A DNA stretch of 37,735 nt from Zetaproteobacteria bacterium (GCA_003696795.1 RFFT01000001.1:1-37735); one strand, 5' to 3'; numbered from the stretch's first letter, positions 24,680-35,212 are shown. A program made the numbers and translations. The notes: generated by a model from the sequence alone, not told the origin.

Positions 24680-27231
24680 GCGTTTCACTTCCACGCTGTT
24701 CGGAACGGCAGACGTTCGAGCTGCTTGAGCGGGGGGCGGCGATGCTGGTGGCCGAAGCGGCGCAAGCGCGGATATGGCGTGCGCGGTTTCTGGCCCGGCA
24801 GGCGGGCAGGGCGTGCGTGGCGCCCGCGATCCATCATTGGCCCGCATGGCTTGAACGCCTGGCCGAACAGGTGCCGGATGCGCCCGTGCCATTGTTGCGC
24901 ATCCAGGAACGCGGCTGGTGGCGTACGATTATCAGCGAGGATCGCCCGCAGCTTCCCCCCGAGGCATGTGCGGAGCTGGCGCGGCAGGCGATGGAGGCGA
25001 CCCGGTTGATGCATGCGTATGGCGTCAAGGCGCACGCATTGCGGGGGCATGGCGAGGAGGCCGAGGCGTTATATCGCTGGCAGCGGAAGTTGCGTTTAGC
25101 GCTGCCCGCTTCCCACTGTACCTTTCCCGCACTGGCCGACGCCGTGCTGGCGGCAATCCCCCGGCTCAACATGCCCCCCTGTGTTCTGTTGTCCGGCTTT
25201 GCTTTCTGGACACCCTGGCAAAAGCGTTGGCTGGAAGCGATGTCCGCGCATGGCGTCCAGCTGCTCATGGTGTGTCCTGAGAAGAGGCCGGCACGCATGG
25301 GGCGGTATCCCTGTGCGGATCCGTCCGCTGAGGCGCTGCAGGCCGCACGCCTGGTTGCGGAATTGCTTGAGCGCGATGCGCAGGGGCGGATTGCCATCGT
25401 GCTCAATGAGCGGGCCGATCGCGAGGCACTGGCCGCGGCATGCGAAGACTGGCTGCCGGATACGCAGGCGGTGGATGGCATGCATGCCAGCCTCCGCGAA
25501 CAGCCCTTGGTACAGCAGTGGTTGCAGGTGCTGCATCTTGCTGGCGCCAAACGGCTGCGTTTTGACGACGTGTCCAGCCTGTTGCTGGCGTCATGGGTGC
25601 GTGCTGACGAACGCGAACGCGAGGCGCGCGCCGCGTTGGAGCTTCGCTTGCGACGGAGCAATCGTTATATGTTCGATTATCGCACCCTGCTGGATGCGGC
25701 GAGAGGGCTTGAGTTGGGCGCGTTGGCGCAGGGGTTGCAAGCAATGGCGGCATGGCCCCGGCATGAAAAACGGCTGCCCAGCGCGTGGGTGGTCGACAGT
25801 ATCGCGTTGCTCAAGCAACTCGGTGTTCCCGCGCACCGCAACGCGCACCTGGTCAATGCCTTCCGCGAGGCCTTGTTCACGATGGCCGCGCTCGACCAGC
25901 TTCCCGATGGCATGGACTGGGTCTCATTCGTCGCCCGCTTGAGCGAGCTTTTGGCGGAAACGCCGTTTGCCTTGCCATCGACGCATGGCCAGGTGCATGT
26001 GCTCGACGCGAACTCCGCGATGGGGCTTGCGTTTGATCATGTGCTTGCGCTCGGTATCGACGAACAGGGCATGCCTGGTCCGGCGCGGCCGCATCCATTG
26101 TTGCCGGTTCCCCTGCAGCGGGCGCACCAGATGCCGGGAGCCAGCGCGCAGCTTGCGCTTGCGCAGGCGGAGCGGCAATGGAATGAGCTACGCCATACCT
26201 GTGGGACGCTCTACGCGTTTCATGCTCTGCAGCAAGAGGGCGTGTTCGTCGCTCCATCGCCATGGATCGCCGATCTTTCCGCCGAACATGTACCGGACGA
26301 ACACACGCGTGCGCCCTGGCCGTTGACCTCCTGGCCCGATGCGCCATTGGTGCCGCTTCGCCAGTCGCACCCCCGTGGAGGTTCGTCCTTGTTGCAGGAT
26401 CAGGCCGCATGCCCGTTTCGGGCCTTCGCCTATCATCGTCTGGGACTCAAGCCGCTCGACACCCCGCAGCCGGGGCTGCGTGCCAGCGAAAAGGGCCAGT
26501 TGCTGCATGCTGCTCTGGAAGGGTTCTGGCGTCAGGTGGAGTCCTGGCATGCATTGTGCGCGCTGAGTACGCAAGCGCTGGCGCAGCGCATCGACGAGGC
26601 CATTGACGAGGCTTGGCGACAATGCCGCATCTATGTACCGCGCCATGTTCGGCGGGTGGAAACGGAACGCCTGCGCGCGCTGCTGCGGGGATGGTTGGCG
26701 GAAGAGCGGCAACGCCCACCGTTTACGGTGACCAGAACCGAATGGCGAACAACGTTGCGTCCTGGTGGGGATGCTCCGCTAGCACTGGCGCTTGAGTTGA
26801 AGATCGATCGGCTGGATGTCGATGCCGAGGGGCGGCGCATCCTGATCGATTACAAGACCTCTCGGGTGCAGGCAAGCCAATTGTGGCGGCAAGGGCGCAT
26901 GCGGGAGGTACAGTTGCCGCAGTATGCGCTGGCCGCGGCACTTGGCGTGCGCGATGCGGTGTGCTTTGCGCAGGTGCGCAGCGGTGAGATGGGGTTTCAG
27001 GGTGTGGGCGGTGAGGAACTCGGGATCAAAGGGATTATGGTGTGCGACGGGAAAGCTAAGCGGCCGGAAGATTGGGCCCAGACCCTTGCTACCTGGCGGA
27101 TGCAACTGGATGAGCTGGCCGCGGAGTTTATCGCGGGCCGCACCGATGTTGCGCCGCGCGATCCGGATGCGTGCCGCTATTGTGGCTTGGCGGCGGTGTG
27201 TCGGATCGCGGAACGGGGGGATGGTGCATGA
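24676..27231 (+). CDS. AddB-like PD-(D/E)XK nuclease subunit
   Basis: This 851-residue protein resembles AddB-like repair proteins of beta- and gammaproteobacteria. The C-terminal nuclease shows ALELKIDRLDVDAEGRRILI followed by DYKTSR, matching the D...DxK core of the RecB-type PD-(D/E)XK fold. A Cys near residue 577 (QAACPFRAF) and the C-terminal CRYCGLAAVC (about 834-843) match the four-Cys iron-sulphur staple of AddB. The N-terminal helicase-like half has no recognisable Walker A, so it is probably an inactive scaffold. The GTG start overlaps the membrane-protein stop and its stop overlaps the AddA-like start. The pair likely processes DNA ends for recombination, a job RecBCD does in E. 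coli. Confidence 0.85.
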   Translation: MSVSLPRCSERQTFELLERGAAMLVAEAAQARIWRARFLARQAGRACVAPAIHHWPAWLERLAEQVPDAPVPLLRIQERGWWRTIISEDRPQLPPEACAELARQAMEATRLMHAYGVKAHALRGHGEEAEALYRWQRKLRLALPASHCTFPALADAVLAAIPRLNMPPCVLLSGFAFWTPWQKRWLEAMSAHGVQLLMVCPEKRPARMGRYPCADPSAEALQAARLVAELLERDAQGRIAIVLNERADREALAAACEDWLPDTQAVDGMHASLREQPLVQQWLQVLHLAGAKRLRFDDVSSLLLASWVRADEREREARAALELRLRRSNRYMFDYRTLLDAARGLELGALAQGLQAMAAWPRHEKRLPSAWVVDSIALLKQLGVPAHRNAHLVNAFREALFTMAALDQLPDGMDWVSFVARLSELLAETPFALPSTHGQVHVLDANSAMGLAFDHVLALGIDEQGMPGPARPHPLLPVPLQRAHQMPGASAQLALAQAERQWNELRHTCGTLYAFHALQQEGVFVAPSPWIADLSAEHVPDEHTRAPWPLTSWPDAPLVPLRQSHPRGGSSLLQDQAACPFRAFAYHRLGLKPLDTPQPGLRASEKGQLLHAALEGFWRQVESWHALCALSTQALAQRIDEAIDEAWRQCRIYVPRHVRRVETERLRALLRGWLAEERQRPPFTVTRTEWRTTLRPGGDAPLALALELKIDRLDVDAEGRRILIDYKTSRVQASQLWRQGRMREVQLPQYALAAALGVRDAVCFAQVRSGEMGFQGVGGEELGIKGIMVCDGKAKRPEDWAQTLATWRMQLDELAAEFIAGRTDVAPRDPDACRYCGLAAVCRIAERGDGA

Positions 27232-30200
27232 GTGAGCGCGTACGTGAGGCCGCACGCGCACCGGCGCATTCCTTTTTGGTGCAGGCGCCGGCGGGATCCG
27301 GCAAGACCGAATTGCTGACCCAGCGCATCCTTGCGCTTTTGGCCATTGTGGATGAGCCGGAAGAGATTCTGGCGCTGACCTTCACCCGCAAGGCCGCGGC
27401 CGAGATGCGTGCACGCGTGATTGACTCCTTACGCATGCCCGAGCCCGATACCCGCGAGGCGCATAAGCATCGAACCTGGCGCTTGGCGCGCGCCGCGATG
27501 GCGCATGCCGAGCGCAGGGGATGGCGCTTGCTGGAACAGCCGGCGCGTTTGCGCATGATGACCCTGGACAGTTTCATGTATGGGTTGGCGCGCCAGCTGC
27601 CGTTGCTTTCCGGATGGGGCATGCTGCCGCGGCCCAGCGAGCATGCGGAAGGACTCTATCGCGAAGCGGCGGAAGAGGCGATCGAGTTGGGCTGGCGCGA
27701 GTGTCCCGAGGCGGTGCAAGCCTTGTTGTTGCATCAAGATCACGATGTGCCGCGGCTGATGGCGATGTTGGCGGATTTGCTCGGGCGGCGCGAACAATGG
27801 TTGCCGGTGGTGGCCGAGCATGCGCGCGACATGGCGGCGTTGCGCGCGCGGCTTGAGCGTGATTTGCGCATGATTATCGAGGGCGAACTTGAACGCTGCG
27901 CCGCGTTGCTGCCGATGGCGTTGGGCGAGCGACTTCTTCCGCTGGCCCGATTCGCGGCGGCGCATGGTGGCGATCCGGCGCTGGCCGCGATCACAAGTTG
28001 CCCAGGTGTGCAGGCGCGGGATCTTGCGGCCTGGCGCGCGCTGGGTGGCTTGCTGTTCACCCAAGACGGTGCATGGCGCCAGCGGGTGGATAAGCGCCTG
28101 GGTTTCCCGCCGGGAAAGGAGTATGGCGAGGCGAAGCGGGCGATGTTGGCGCTGTTGCAGGAGCTCGGAGGGATTGCGGGGCTGCGCGAAGCCTGGCTGC
28201 GGTTGTACAAGCTTCCGGCGACACATGCCATCGAGGATGAGCAGTGGCGGATGCTGCAACACCTGTTCAAGCTCTTGATCCTTGCGCAATCCTGCTTGCA
28301 AACGTGCTTTATGCGTCGGAACGAGGCCGACTTCAGCGAAATCGCGTTGCGCGCGCTGGAGGCGTTGGGGCGAGCGGATCGTCCCGCCGATTTGTTGTTG
28401 CGGCTCGACATGCGTATTCGGCATATTCTGGTCGATGAGTTTCAGGACACTTCCTTGCTCCAGATGGAGCTTCTCAGACGCCTGACCGCCGGCTGGCAGC
28501 AGGGTGACAATATGGCGCGCAGTCTGTTTCTGGTTGGCGATCCCATGCAATCGATCTATCGCTTTCGCAAGGCCGAGGTGGGACTGTTTTTGAGCGCGGC
28601 GCGCAATGAACAGTCGTTGCCCGCATTGCGTCATGTGCGCCTGGAACGCAATTTCCGCTCCTCTCCGGTCATCGTGGACTGGGTGAACCGGGCTTTTGCG
28701 GCCATTTTTCCCGCCGAATCGGACATCGTGATGGGTGGCGTGGCGCATGCCAGGGCCGAGGCTGCATGCGCAGTGGACGGGGAGGTGCATGCGCATCTAC
28801 AACACGCGCGCGATGATGTGCGCGAGGCGGCATGCGTTGTCGATCTGGTGCGGCAGGCGCTGGCCCGCGGCGAGGGATGTAGGGTGGGCATTCTCGCGTT
28901 CACCCGCAAGCACTTGCACTCGATTATGACGGCGTTGGTGCATGCGGAAATTCCATTCCGGGCGGTGGACATTCTTCCGCTGGCCGAGCAGCCGGAGATC
29001 ATGCTGGCGCGCGCCTTGATCCTGGCGTTGCAGCATCCGTACGATCGCGTGGCATGGGCGGCCTTGTTGCGGGCGCCTTGCTGCGGGCTGGATACGCGCG
29101 ACTTGCATGCCTTGCTTGCCGGTGACGACGGGACGGTTTGGCAGCGCATGGAGGCGATTCCCGACGAGGTTTCCGAGGATGCCCGCGCGCGCCTGCAATT
29201 CCTGCGCGCTGCACTTGCGCCATGCCTGGATGCGGTGGGTTCGATCCCGATGCATCGCCTGCTGGCGCAGGCTTGGCGGCGCTTGCACCTGGATCGCATG
29301 TTCTCTGCCGAGGCGCAGCGCAATGTGCGCACCCTACTTGGGCTGGTCAAGGCGGTTGAGCGGCAGGGGCGTGTGTCTAGCGGCGAACTGGACACCCGCT
29401 TGGCGCGCCTGTATGCCGAACCCAGTGCCACGCCCGAGGCCAGTCGGGTGGAGCTGCTCACTGCTCATGGCGCGAAGGGATTGGAGTGGGATGTGGTGAT
29501 CCTGCCCGGGCTGGGGCGCAAGCCATCGCGCAACGACAATCCACTGTTTGTGGCCAGCGAGGTGCCGCTGCCGGACGGTTCGGTGGCGCCATTGTTGGCC
29601 ATGCGACCGCCGGTGCGCGCTAGCGACAGCCTGTACCGCTTCGTGTGCGAGGTTGAAAAGATCAAGGATCATCATGAGTTGCAGCGTACGCTTTATGTAG
29701 CTTGTACACGCGCACGCAGACAATTGCATTTGCTCGGACATATGTCCGACAAGGGTGAGGCAGAGAAAGGGAGTCCCTTGCGTCTGTTGCTCGATGCCGA
29801 TCCCGGGTTGTTTGGCGCCACGCTCCATCAGCTTGAGGGCGCCTCGCAAAGGGATGCGCAAACGCCCGCGCCCATCTTGCGCATGGCCACGGTTCCGCCC
29901 TTGCCCGCACAGCCGGATGAAGAGCTGACGGATGTACCGGAATATGTGTGGGCCGGTGTGGAGGCCGCGCCGATCGGCAATGCGATGCACCGTGCCTTGC
30001 AGTATCTAGGCGAGATCGGTTTCGAGCATTGGGATGAGGATGCCATGCATGTGTTGGATCGGCTGGTCACGCGCAGCCTGCTTGGCAGTGGCTTAAGCGG
30101 AGAACTCGCGGATGAGGCGCGCCGCCGTTGCCTGACGGGGTTGGCTCGGGTGCGGGAGAGTTCGCACGCGCGCTGGATATTATCCGCCAGACATCGGGAT

Positions 30201-30509
30201 GCGCGGCAGGAGTGGGCGCTGGGACAATGGAAAAACGGGCGCGCGGTGCAGGGGGTGATCGACCGCAGCTTCATCGACGAGCAAGGTGTGCGCTGGATTA
30301 TCGATTACAAAACCGCCGAACACGAGGGTGGGGGAGTTGAGACGTTTTTGGCGGAAGAGGAGCAGCGGCATCTGCCACAACTGGCCCGCTATGCCGCGCT
30401 GGTGCGCGCCCTCGAGCCGGAACGCGTGTTACGCGTGGCCTTGTATTTCCCGATGCTGGATCGGTTTCGGGAGGTGCGACTGGATGATCAGGCGCCGTTC
30501 GTGAAGTGA
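27228..30509 (+). CDS. AddA-like UvrD/RecB-family helicase-nuclease
   Basis: This 1093-residue superfamily 1A helicase has Walker A APAGSGKTELLTQR (20-27). The next motif is ALTFTRKAAAEMR (Ia), then VDEFQDTSLLQ (II), LFLVGDPMQSIYRFRKAEVGLF (III), LLTAHGAKGLEWDVVILPGL (V) and LYVACTRARRQLHLL (VI). At the C-terminus QGVIDRSF and WIIDYKT form a PD-(D/E)XK nuclease core. With the gene before it, this makes a two-subunit, two-nuclease enzyme like AddAB. It starts at ATGA, and its 3' end overlaps the carbonic anhydrase gene by 22 bases tail to tail. Confidence 0.92.
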   Translation: MSERVREAARAPAHSFLVQAPAGSGKTELLTQRILALLAIVDEPEEILALTFTRKAAAEMRARVIDSLRMPEPDTREAHKHRTWRLARAAMAHAERRGWRLLEQPARLRMMTLDSFMYGLARQLPLLSGWGMLPRPSEHAEGLYREAAEEAIELGWRECPEAVQALLLHQDHDVPRLMAMLADLLGRREQWLPVVAEHARDMAALRARLERDLRMIIEGELERCAALLPMALGERLLPLARFAAAHGGDPALAAITSCPGVQARDLAAWRALGGLLFTQDGAWRQRVDKRLGFPPGKEYGEAKRAMLALLQELGGIAGLREAWLRLYKLPATHAIEDEQWRMLQHLFKLLILAQSCLQTCFMRRNEADFSEIALRALEALGRADRPADLLLRLDMRIRHILVDEFQDTSLLQMELLRRLTAGWQQGDNMARSLFLVGDPMQSIYRFRKAEVGLFLSAARNEQSLPALRHVRLERNFRSSPVIVDWVNRAFAAIFPAESDIVMGGVAHARAEAACAVDGEVHAHLQHARDDVREAACVVDLVRQALARGEGCRVGILAFTRKHLHSIMTALVHAEIPFRAVDILPLAEQPEIMLARALILALQHPYDRVAWAALLRAPCCGLDTRDLHALLAGDDGTVWQRMEAIPDEVSEDARARLQFLRAALAPCLDAVGSIPMHRLLAQAWRRLHLDRMFSAEAQRNVRTLLGLVKAVERQGRVSSGELDTRLARLYAEPSATPEASRVELLTAHGAKGLEWDVVILPGLGRKPSRNDNPLFVASEVPLPDGSVAPLLAMRPPVRASDSLYRFVCEVEKIKDHHELQRTLYVACTRARRQLHLLGHMSDKGEAEKGSPLRLLLDADPGLFGATLHQLEGASQRDAQTPAPILRMATVPPLPAQPDEELTDVPEYVWAGVEAAPIGNAMHRALQYLGEIGFEHWDEDAMHVLDRLVTRSLLGSGLSGELADEARRRCLTGLARVRESSHARWILSARHRDARQEWALGQWKNGRAVQGVIDRSFIDEQGVRWIIDYKTAEHEGGGVETFLAEEEQRHLPQLARYAALVRALEPERVLRVALYFPMLDRFREVRLDDQAPFVK

Positions 30510-31132
30510 CTGGCCAGGCGTTCCTGTTGCCAGTCTTCAAACGAGTGAAATTCGATGCCCATCGGCATCAGCAGCCCGTTATGCATGTCGTAGATCAGGC
30601 CGTGCACGGAAAGCTTTTGACCTCGCTTCCATGCCTCGCGCACGATGGTGCTGCGGCAGATGTTGTACACCTGGGCCGTGACGTTGTATTCGCATAGCCG
30701 GCGCGCTTTTTGTTCTTCATCGAGCGCATCGAGCTCGGCGGCATGGCGGTTGTAAATGAAGCGTATCTGGTCCAGCCAGAGATCGATTGGCTGAATGCCG
30801 CTGTGCTCGAGCGCGGCCTTGACGCCACCGCAACCATAATGTCCGCAGACAACGATGTCCGGCACGCGCAGTTCATCCACCGCATATTCGAGCACGGCCA
30901 GGCAATTCAGATCATTGGTGGCGAAGATATTGGCGATATTGCGGTGCACGAAGATCGAGCCATAGGGTAGCCCGGTCAATTTGTCAGGACCAACTCGCGC
31001 GTCCGAGCAGCCGAGCCATAAGAGCCGCGGTTTTTGTTTTTCAGCCATACGCGAGAAAAAGTCCGGGTTGCGTAGACGCTTGGACTCCGCCCAGCTTCGG
31101 TTGAAGTTCAAAATATCGCGAATGACACTCAT
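30488..31132 (-). CDS. can: Beta-class carbonic anhydrase
   Basis: The enzyme interconverts CO2 and bicarbonate. The 214-residue product has the beta-class zinc site: Cys42, Asp44 and Arg46 in LGCSDARVGPD, and His98 and Cys101 in GHYGCGGV. It starts with SVIRDILNFNRSWAES, as in E. coli Can. Bicarbonate feeds acetyl-CoA carboxylase in any cell and CO2 fixation in autotrophs. It follows the PfkB kinase by 2 bases and is last in a tldD-pmbA-kinase-can series. Its 3' end overlaps the AddA-like gene. Confidence 0.96.
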   Translation of the reverse strand: MSVIRDILNFNRSWAESKRLRNPDFFSRMAEKQKPRLLWLGCSDARVGPDKLTGLPYGSIFVHRNIANIFATNDLNCLAVLEYAVDELRVPDIVVCGHYGCGGVKAALEHSGIQPIDLWLDQIRFIYNRHAAELDALDEEQKARRLCEYNVTAQVYNICRSTIVREAWKRGQKLSVHGLIYDMHNGLLMPMGIEFHSFEDWQQERLASHFTNGA

Positions 31133-31134
31133 GT

Positions 31135-32121
31135 TCAGCGCAACAGTGCGGCGATTTCCTCGCGCGTGTACCGGCGCGGCAGGCGCGCGCCCAGTTGGCT
31201 GACGATTTGCGCCGCGGCATGGCTGCCCAAGTGTCCCGCCTGCTGCCAGTTCAACCCGTGCGTGATGCCGTACAGCACGCCGGCGGCATACATGTCGCCC
31301 GCGCCGGTCGTGTCGATCGCCTGCACGCGCACGCCTTCCACCGGTAACGCTTCACCCTCATGCATGATGATCGAGCCTTTGGCTCCGAGCGTCAGCGCCA
31401 CATTGGCGCAATGTCGGTGCAAGGCATGTGCGCAGTCGATCGCATCGTTCAGGCCGGTCAGGGCACACGCCTCCTGCTCGTTGCAGAACAACAGGTCCAC
31501 ACTGGTTTCCGCCAATTCGAGGAATATATCGCGGCACATTTCGATCAGAAACGGATCGGAGACGGTGAGCGCGACGCGCACCCCGTGCCGTTTGGCGAGC
31601 TCGATCGTTTTCAAAGCCGCCGCGCGGGTTGAGTCACCGGCGAACAGATAGCCCTCGACATAGACATATTGCGCACGCGCGACTTCGTCCTCGCGGATGT
31701 CGTCGGCTGTCAGCGTGGCTGAAACCCCGAGGTGGGTGAGCATCGTCCGTTGCGCATCGGGTGTGATCAGCACGATGCACGTGCCGGTGTCGCCATCGCT
31801 CGGCGGTACCTCGAGCGCGATGTCTAGCGCGCGCATTTCATCGAGATACCGTTGGCCATGCGCATCCTTGCCGGTCTTGCCCGCATAGGCCGCCTTGCCG
31901 CCAAGATCGGCAATGCCGACGATCGTGTTCGCGGCGGAACCGCCGGAACAGTAATGCACGGGATGCCCCGCAAGGGCTGCGAGCAGCGCCCGTTGGCGCT
32001 TTGGCTTGGTCAGCGTCATGACGCCTTTTTCGATGCCATGCTCTGCCAGAAAGGCGTCGTCGCATTGCAGTTGCAGATCCATGATCGCGTTGCCCACGCC
32101 AAAAACATCATATCTACGCAT
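31135..32121 (-). CDS. PfkB-family carbohydrate kinase (adenosine kinase-like)
   Basis: The 328-residue ribokinase-fold protein has the N-terminal [18 protein letters not shown], the PfkB signature 1 region [20 protein letters not shown], and the ATP/anion-hole signature [18 protein letters not shown] with the catalytic Asp. The arrangement resembles the adenosine-kinase branch common in proteobacteria. The substrate (adenosine, another nucleoside or a sugar) cannot be told from sequence alone. GAGGAG lies 8 bases before the ATG at 32121, so the upstream extension to 32148 is rejected. Its start overlaps the pmbA stop by 8 bases. Confidence 0.88.
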   Translation of the reverse strand: MRRYDVFGVGNAIMDLQLQCDDAFLAEHGIEKGVMTLTKPKRQRALLAALAGHPVHYCSGGSAANTIVGIADLGGKAAYAGKTGKDAHGQRYLDEMRALDIALEVPPSDGDTGTCIVLITPDAQRTMLTHLGVSATLTADDIREDEVARAQYVYVEGYLFAGDSTRAAALKTIELAKRHGVRVALTVSDPFLIEMCRDIFLELAETSVDLLFCNEQEACALTGLNDAIDCAHALHRHCANVALTLGAKGSIIMHEGEALPVEGVRVQAIDTTGAGDMYAAGVLYGITHGLNWQQAGHLGSHAAAQIVSQLGARLPRRYTREEIAALLR

Positions 32122-33502
32122 CGTTGCCACTCCTCGTTTGCCCGGCAACCGTCATGTGTTTGAGCGCGATTGTCGGTACCGCGCTGGTGCCGAACCAGGT
32201 AAGATCATTGCCGAGCTCGGCGAGCTCGGCGAACATCGTCGCCAGATTGCCGGCGATGGTGATGCCTTGCACCGGGCGACGGATCTGCCCCTGTTCGATC
32301 AGAAAGCCCGCTGCCCCGCGCGAATAGTCGCCGGTGACCGGATTGACGCCGAAGCCGATCAATTCGGTAACCAGCAGGCCACGCTCGATGTCGCCGATGA
32401 TCGCCTCGGGTGTGCGGTTGCCCGGCTGGCAAATCAGGTTGGACGTGCCGACCGAAATGTCGCCGGTCAGCCCTCGGCGCGCATGGCCCAGGGCCGGGAG
32501 ATGCAGCCGCTTGGCCGCATAACGGTCGACAAGGAAGGTTCGCAGTTCGCCATGCTCGACCAGCGTGCAGCGCCGACAACGCGTGCCTTCGCCGTCGAAC
32601 AGGCGGTTGCCTAAACCTTGCGCGTGATCGGGATCGTCGATGATGTGCACCATTTCCGGAAAGATGCGCCGATGCAGGGACTCGGCGAGAAAGGATCGCT
32701 GCTGCAAAACCGCTCGACCGTTGATCGCGCCAAGCAAGTGGCCGAGCAGCGACGAGGCCACACGGGGTTCGAACACCACCGGATAACGGCCACTGGCCAT
32801 TTCTGTCGCGCCCAAGCGTTTGAGCGCCCGTTCGGCAGCCTCCTCGGCCAAGGCTTCAGGCTTGCGCAGGCTTTCTTGGCTGGCTGCCTGATGCCAGGCA
32901 TGGTCACGCTGCATTGCATCGCCGCTGCCGGCGACCAGCGAAATGCTCAGCGAAACTGACGCGCGCGCATCACCTGCCGCAAAGCCGTCGGAGGCGGCAT
33001 ATCCCGTCCGGGTGGTTCCAAACGCGGCATGCGCGCCCTCGCTATTGGTGATGCGCGAATCGTAGGCCAACGCGTGCGCTTCACAGGCAAGCGCGGCCTC
33101 GCGCGCTTGTTCCATCGTCCATGGGTTGTCCGCCAGCGGGTGCCGCGCCCGCCATGCACGCAGCGCATCCGCACTAGGATGCTCCGCTCCGACAGGGGGG
33201 ATGGCATCGGGGTCGGGCTCGGAAATACGCGCCATGGCCAAGGTCTGTTCGGCCAGCGTGCGCAGACCGGCCTCGGAGAGATCTGAGGTGGAGGCGGTGG
33301 CGAAGGCCGGGCCATGCCGGGTTTCGACAAACACCCGCAGGCCAACCCCGTGTTGGCGTTGCTGTTCGATGGCTTCGATCCGGCCCTTGCGCGCGGTGAC
33401 GTTCGTTTCCTGGTCGTCGATGGAGACCGCATCCGCCGCGTCGGCACCCAGGCGCATCGCCAGTTCCACCGCCATGATCGCATGTTCTTTTGGCGTGTGC
33501 AT
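32114..33502 (-). CDS. pmbA: Metalloprotease-partner subunit PmbA (TldE)
   Basis: PmbA (TldE) pairs with TldD to form a zinc protease that trims unfolded peptides; in E. coli the pair matures microcin B17 and degrades the CcdA antitoxin. The 462-residue product shows the family's N-terminal [55 protein letters not shown] and a C-terminal [19 protein letters not shown]. It lacks HExxxH, as TldE should. Two ATGs at 33505 and 33502 overlap the tldD stop; GGGAGG favours the second. It is directly downstream of tldD. Confidence 0.95.
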   Translation of the reverse strand: MHTPKEHAIMAVELAMRLGADAADAVSIDDQETNVTARKGRIEAIEQQRQHGVGLRVFVETRHGPAFATASTSDLSEAGLRTLAEQTLAMARISEPDPDAIPPVGAEHPSADALRAWRARHPLADNPWTMEQAREAALACEAHALAYDSRITNSEGAHAAFGTTRTGYAASDGFAAGDARASVSLSISLVAGSGDAMQRDHAWHQAASQESLRKPEALAEEAAERALKRLGATEMASGRYPVVFEPRVASSLLGHLLGAINGRAVLQQRSFLAESLHRRIFPEMVHIIDDPDHAQGLGNRLFDGEGTRCRRCTLVEHGELRTFLVDRYAAKRLHLPALGHARRGLTGDISVGTSNLICQPGNRTPEAIIGDIERGLLVTELIGFGVNPVTGDYSRGAAGFLIEQGQIRRPVQGITIAGNLATMFAELAELGNDLTWFGTSAVPTIALKHMTVAGQTRSGNDA

Positions 33503-34929
33503 CATGCGCCTCCCACTTCGGTGCCGCCGACGATCAGCTCGTCCACGCGCACGGTGGGCAAGCCGACGCCGACCGGCACGCTTTGGCCTGCCTTGCCGCA
33601 CGTGCCGACCCCCGGATCGAGCGCGAGATCGTTGCCGATCATCGAGATTTTACGCAGCACCTCGTGCCCGGACCCGATCAGGGTTGCGCCCTTGACCGGA
33701 TATTGAATGCGCCCTTGTTCGACATAATAGGCCTCGGAGGTCGTGAACACGAATTTGCCGGAGGTGATGTCCACCTGGCCGCCACCGAAATTCACCGCAT
33801 AGATGCCACGCTGCAAGCTTTGTACGATGGCCTCCGGCGACTCACTGCCGGCGAGCATGAAGGTATTGGTCATGCGCGGCAGCACTGGATGCGCATAGGA
33901 TTCGCGTCGACCGTTGCCGGTTGGTTGCATGCCCAACAGGCGCGCGTTTTGCCGGTCCAAGAGATAGCCGATCAGAATGCCATCCTCGATCAACACGGTA
34001 CGCCCGGTCGGCGTGCCCTCGTCGTCGATGGTGAGCGAGCCGCGGCGGCCAGGAATCGCGCCGTCGTCCACCACAGTGACCCCCGGTGCCGCAATCCGCT
34101 CGCCGATACGTCTGGCGAAGACCGACGTTCCTTTGCGGTTGAAATCGCCCTCCAAGCCATGACCAACGGCTTCATGCAGCAGAATGCCCGGCCAGCCCGG
34201 ACCCAGCACTACCGGCATCGTGCCGGCGGGCGCCTCGCGCGCTTCCAGGTTCAGCAGGGCCAGCCGCACCGCTTCACGCGTAAAGCGTTCGGCCGCGCCC
34301 GTATCGAGCAACTGCTTGAGGGTCTGACGACCACCGCCCCCAAAACTGCCCGTTTCGCGCCGCCCATCCTGCTCCACCACCACGCTGACATTCAATCGCA
34401 CGAGCGGGCGCACATCATGCAGCAGGGCGCCATCCATGCGCGCGATGAATACCTCGGAGTGGGAGACGTTCAGGCTGGCGAACACCTGGCATACGCGCGT
34501 ATCGAGGCCGCGCGCAAGCGTGTCGATGGCGGCCAGACATGCGCGGCGCGCGCCAAAATCCATATCGAGCGCGGGATGTTCGGCCGGATACAAGGTCGCC
34601 TTCGTCTTGTGCGCATGCAAACGGGCGATTTGCGGATGGTTGGAATCGTCGACGATGGCGCGGGCGGCTCTGGCGGTGTCCATCAGTGCGGCCGTATCCA
34701 GGCTGTCGGTACACGCATGGCCGGAAGCCTCGCCGCGTACGACCCTGGCCGCCAAGCCCTGATGAGTGCTCGCCGCGACGTGTTTGACGCGTCCTTCTTC
34801 CAGCGCCAGCGATTCGGAACACATGCGCTGCAGATAGATGTCTCCATCATCCGCAGCAGCGGGAAGCATCCGATCGAGCATGCGCTGCAATATGGATGCA
34901 TCGACGGGCAAAGGGGGGAGAGGACTCAT
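33502..34929 (-). CDS. tldD: Zinc metalloprotease TldD
   Basis: TldD is the catalytic zinc subunit of the TldD/TldE heterodimer. The 475-residue product has the HEAVGHGLEGD motif (HExxxH, His252 to His257) and a C-terminal Cys-containing segment GVGTCGKAGQSVPVG. Other typical blocks are TTSEAYYVEQGRIQYPVKGATLIG and MIGNDLALDPGVG. The ATG at 34929 is not preceded by a strong ribosome site; a short upstream reading frame ends in ATGA over it. Same-strand downstream neighbours are pmbA, a kinase and can. Confidence 0.96.
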   Translation of the reverse strand: MSPLPPLPVDASILQRMLDRMLPAAADDGDIYLQRMCSESLALEEGRVKHVAASTHQGLAARVVRGEASGHACTDSLDTAALMDTARAARAIVDDSNHPQIARLHAHKTKATLYPAEHPALDMDFGARRACLAAIDTLARGLDTRVCQVFASLNVSHSEVFIARMDGALLHDVRPLVRLNVSVVVEQDGRRETGSFGGGGRQTLKQLLDTGAAERFTREAVRLALLNLEAREAPAGTMPVVLGPGWPGILLHEAVGHGLEGDFNRKGTSVFARRIGERIAAPGVTVVDDGAIPGRRGSLTIDDEGTPTGRTVLIEDGILIGYLLDRQNARLLGMQPTGNGRRESYAHPVLPRMTNTFMLAGSESPEAIVQSLQRGIYAVNFGGGQVDITSGKFVFTTSEAYYVEQGRIQYPVKGATLIGSGHEVLRKISMIGNDLALDPGVGTCGKAGQSVPVGVGLPTVRVDELIVGGTEVGGA

Positions 34930-35083
34930 GCGCGCAAATCTTCACGGCTGTTGCGGTGCGTCAAGCCTTGCACGCTGCTGATACGGCCATCGGGATTTTT
35001 GTCGGTGAATTGCGGTATGTGAGAAGGCCGAGATGGCGGCATTGCGAATCGCTTGGGCCTGTTCGCGGCAACCACATCAAGAA

Positions 35084-35112
35084 GGGCATGGTCTGGAGCC
35101 CAAACCATGGCC
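35084..35112. repeat. Imperfect inverted repeat
   Basis: Arms of 13 bases (35084-35096 and 35100-35112) around a 3-base loop match at 11 of 13 positions, built on a CATGGT-TGG core. No T tract follows, so it is not an intrinsic terminator for the plus strand. It could be a fragment of a larger element or an operator. It may also be chance. Confidence 0.3.
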
Positions 35113-35196
35113 TCACTGCGTTTACGGTTCCGCTGTTCGATCAGTTCATGCGTCGCATCATGCCCGGTGAGGATTGGAAGGTGGCTTGAACAAGGG

Positions 35197-35212
35197 GTGC
35201 CAGTGGCACTGG
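35197..35212. promoter_or_regulatory. Overlapping palindromes upstream of the EI24 gene
   Basis: GTGCCAGTGGCAC (35197-35209) and CCAGTGGCACTGG (35200-35212) are both perfect palindromes around a one-base centre and share ten bases. They lie 27 bases before the EI24 ATG, where a transcription-factor operator could sit. I do not match them to a known regulator. Confidence 0.3.

Noticed and set aside
32205-32235. Tandem GAGCTCGGC repeat in pmbA
   Set aside because: Only two short in-frame copies encoding Ala-Glu-Leu; codon choice explains them and there is no sign of length change.
34950-34985. Minus-strand promoter for tldD (TTGACG with a 17-base spacer)
   Set aside because: The matching -10 is poor and the predicted start would fall almost on the tldD ATG.
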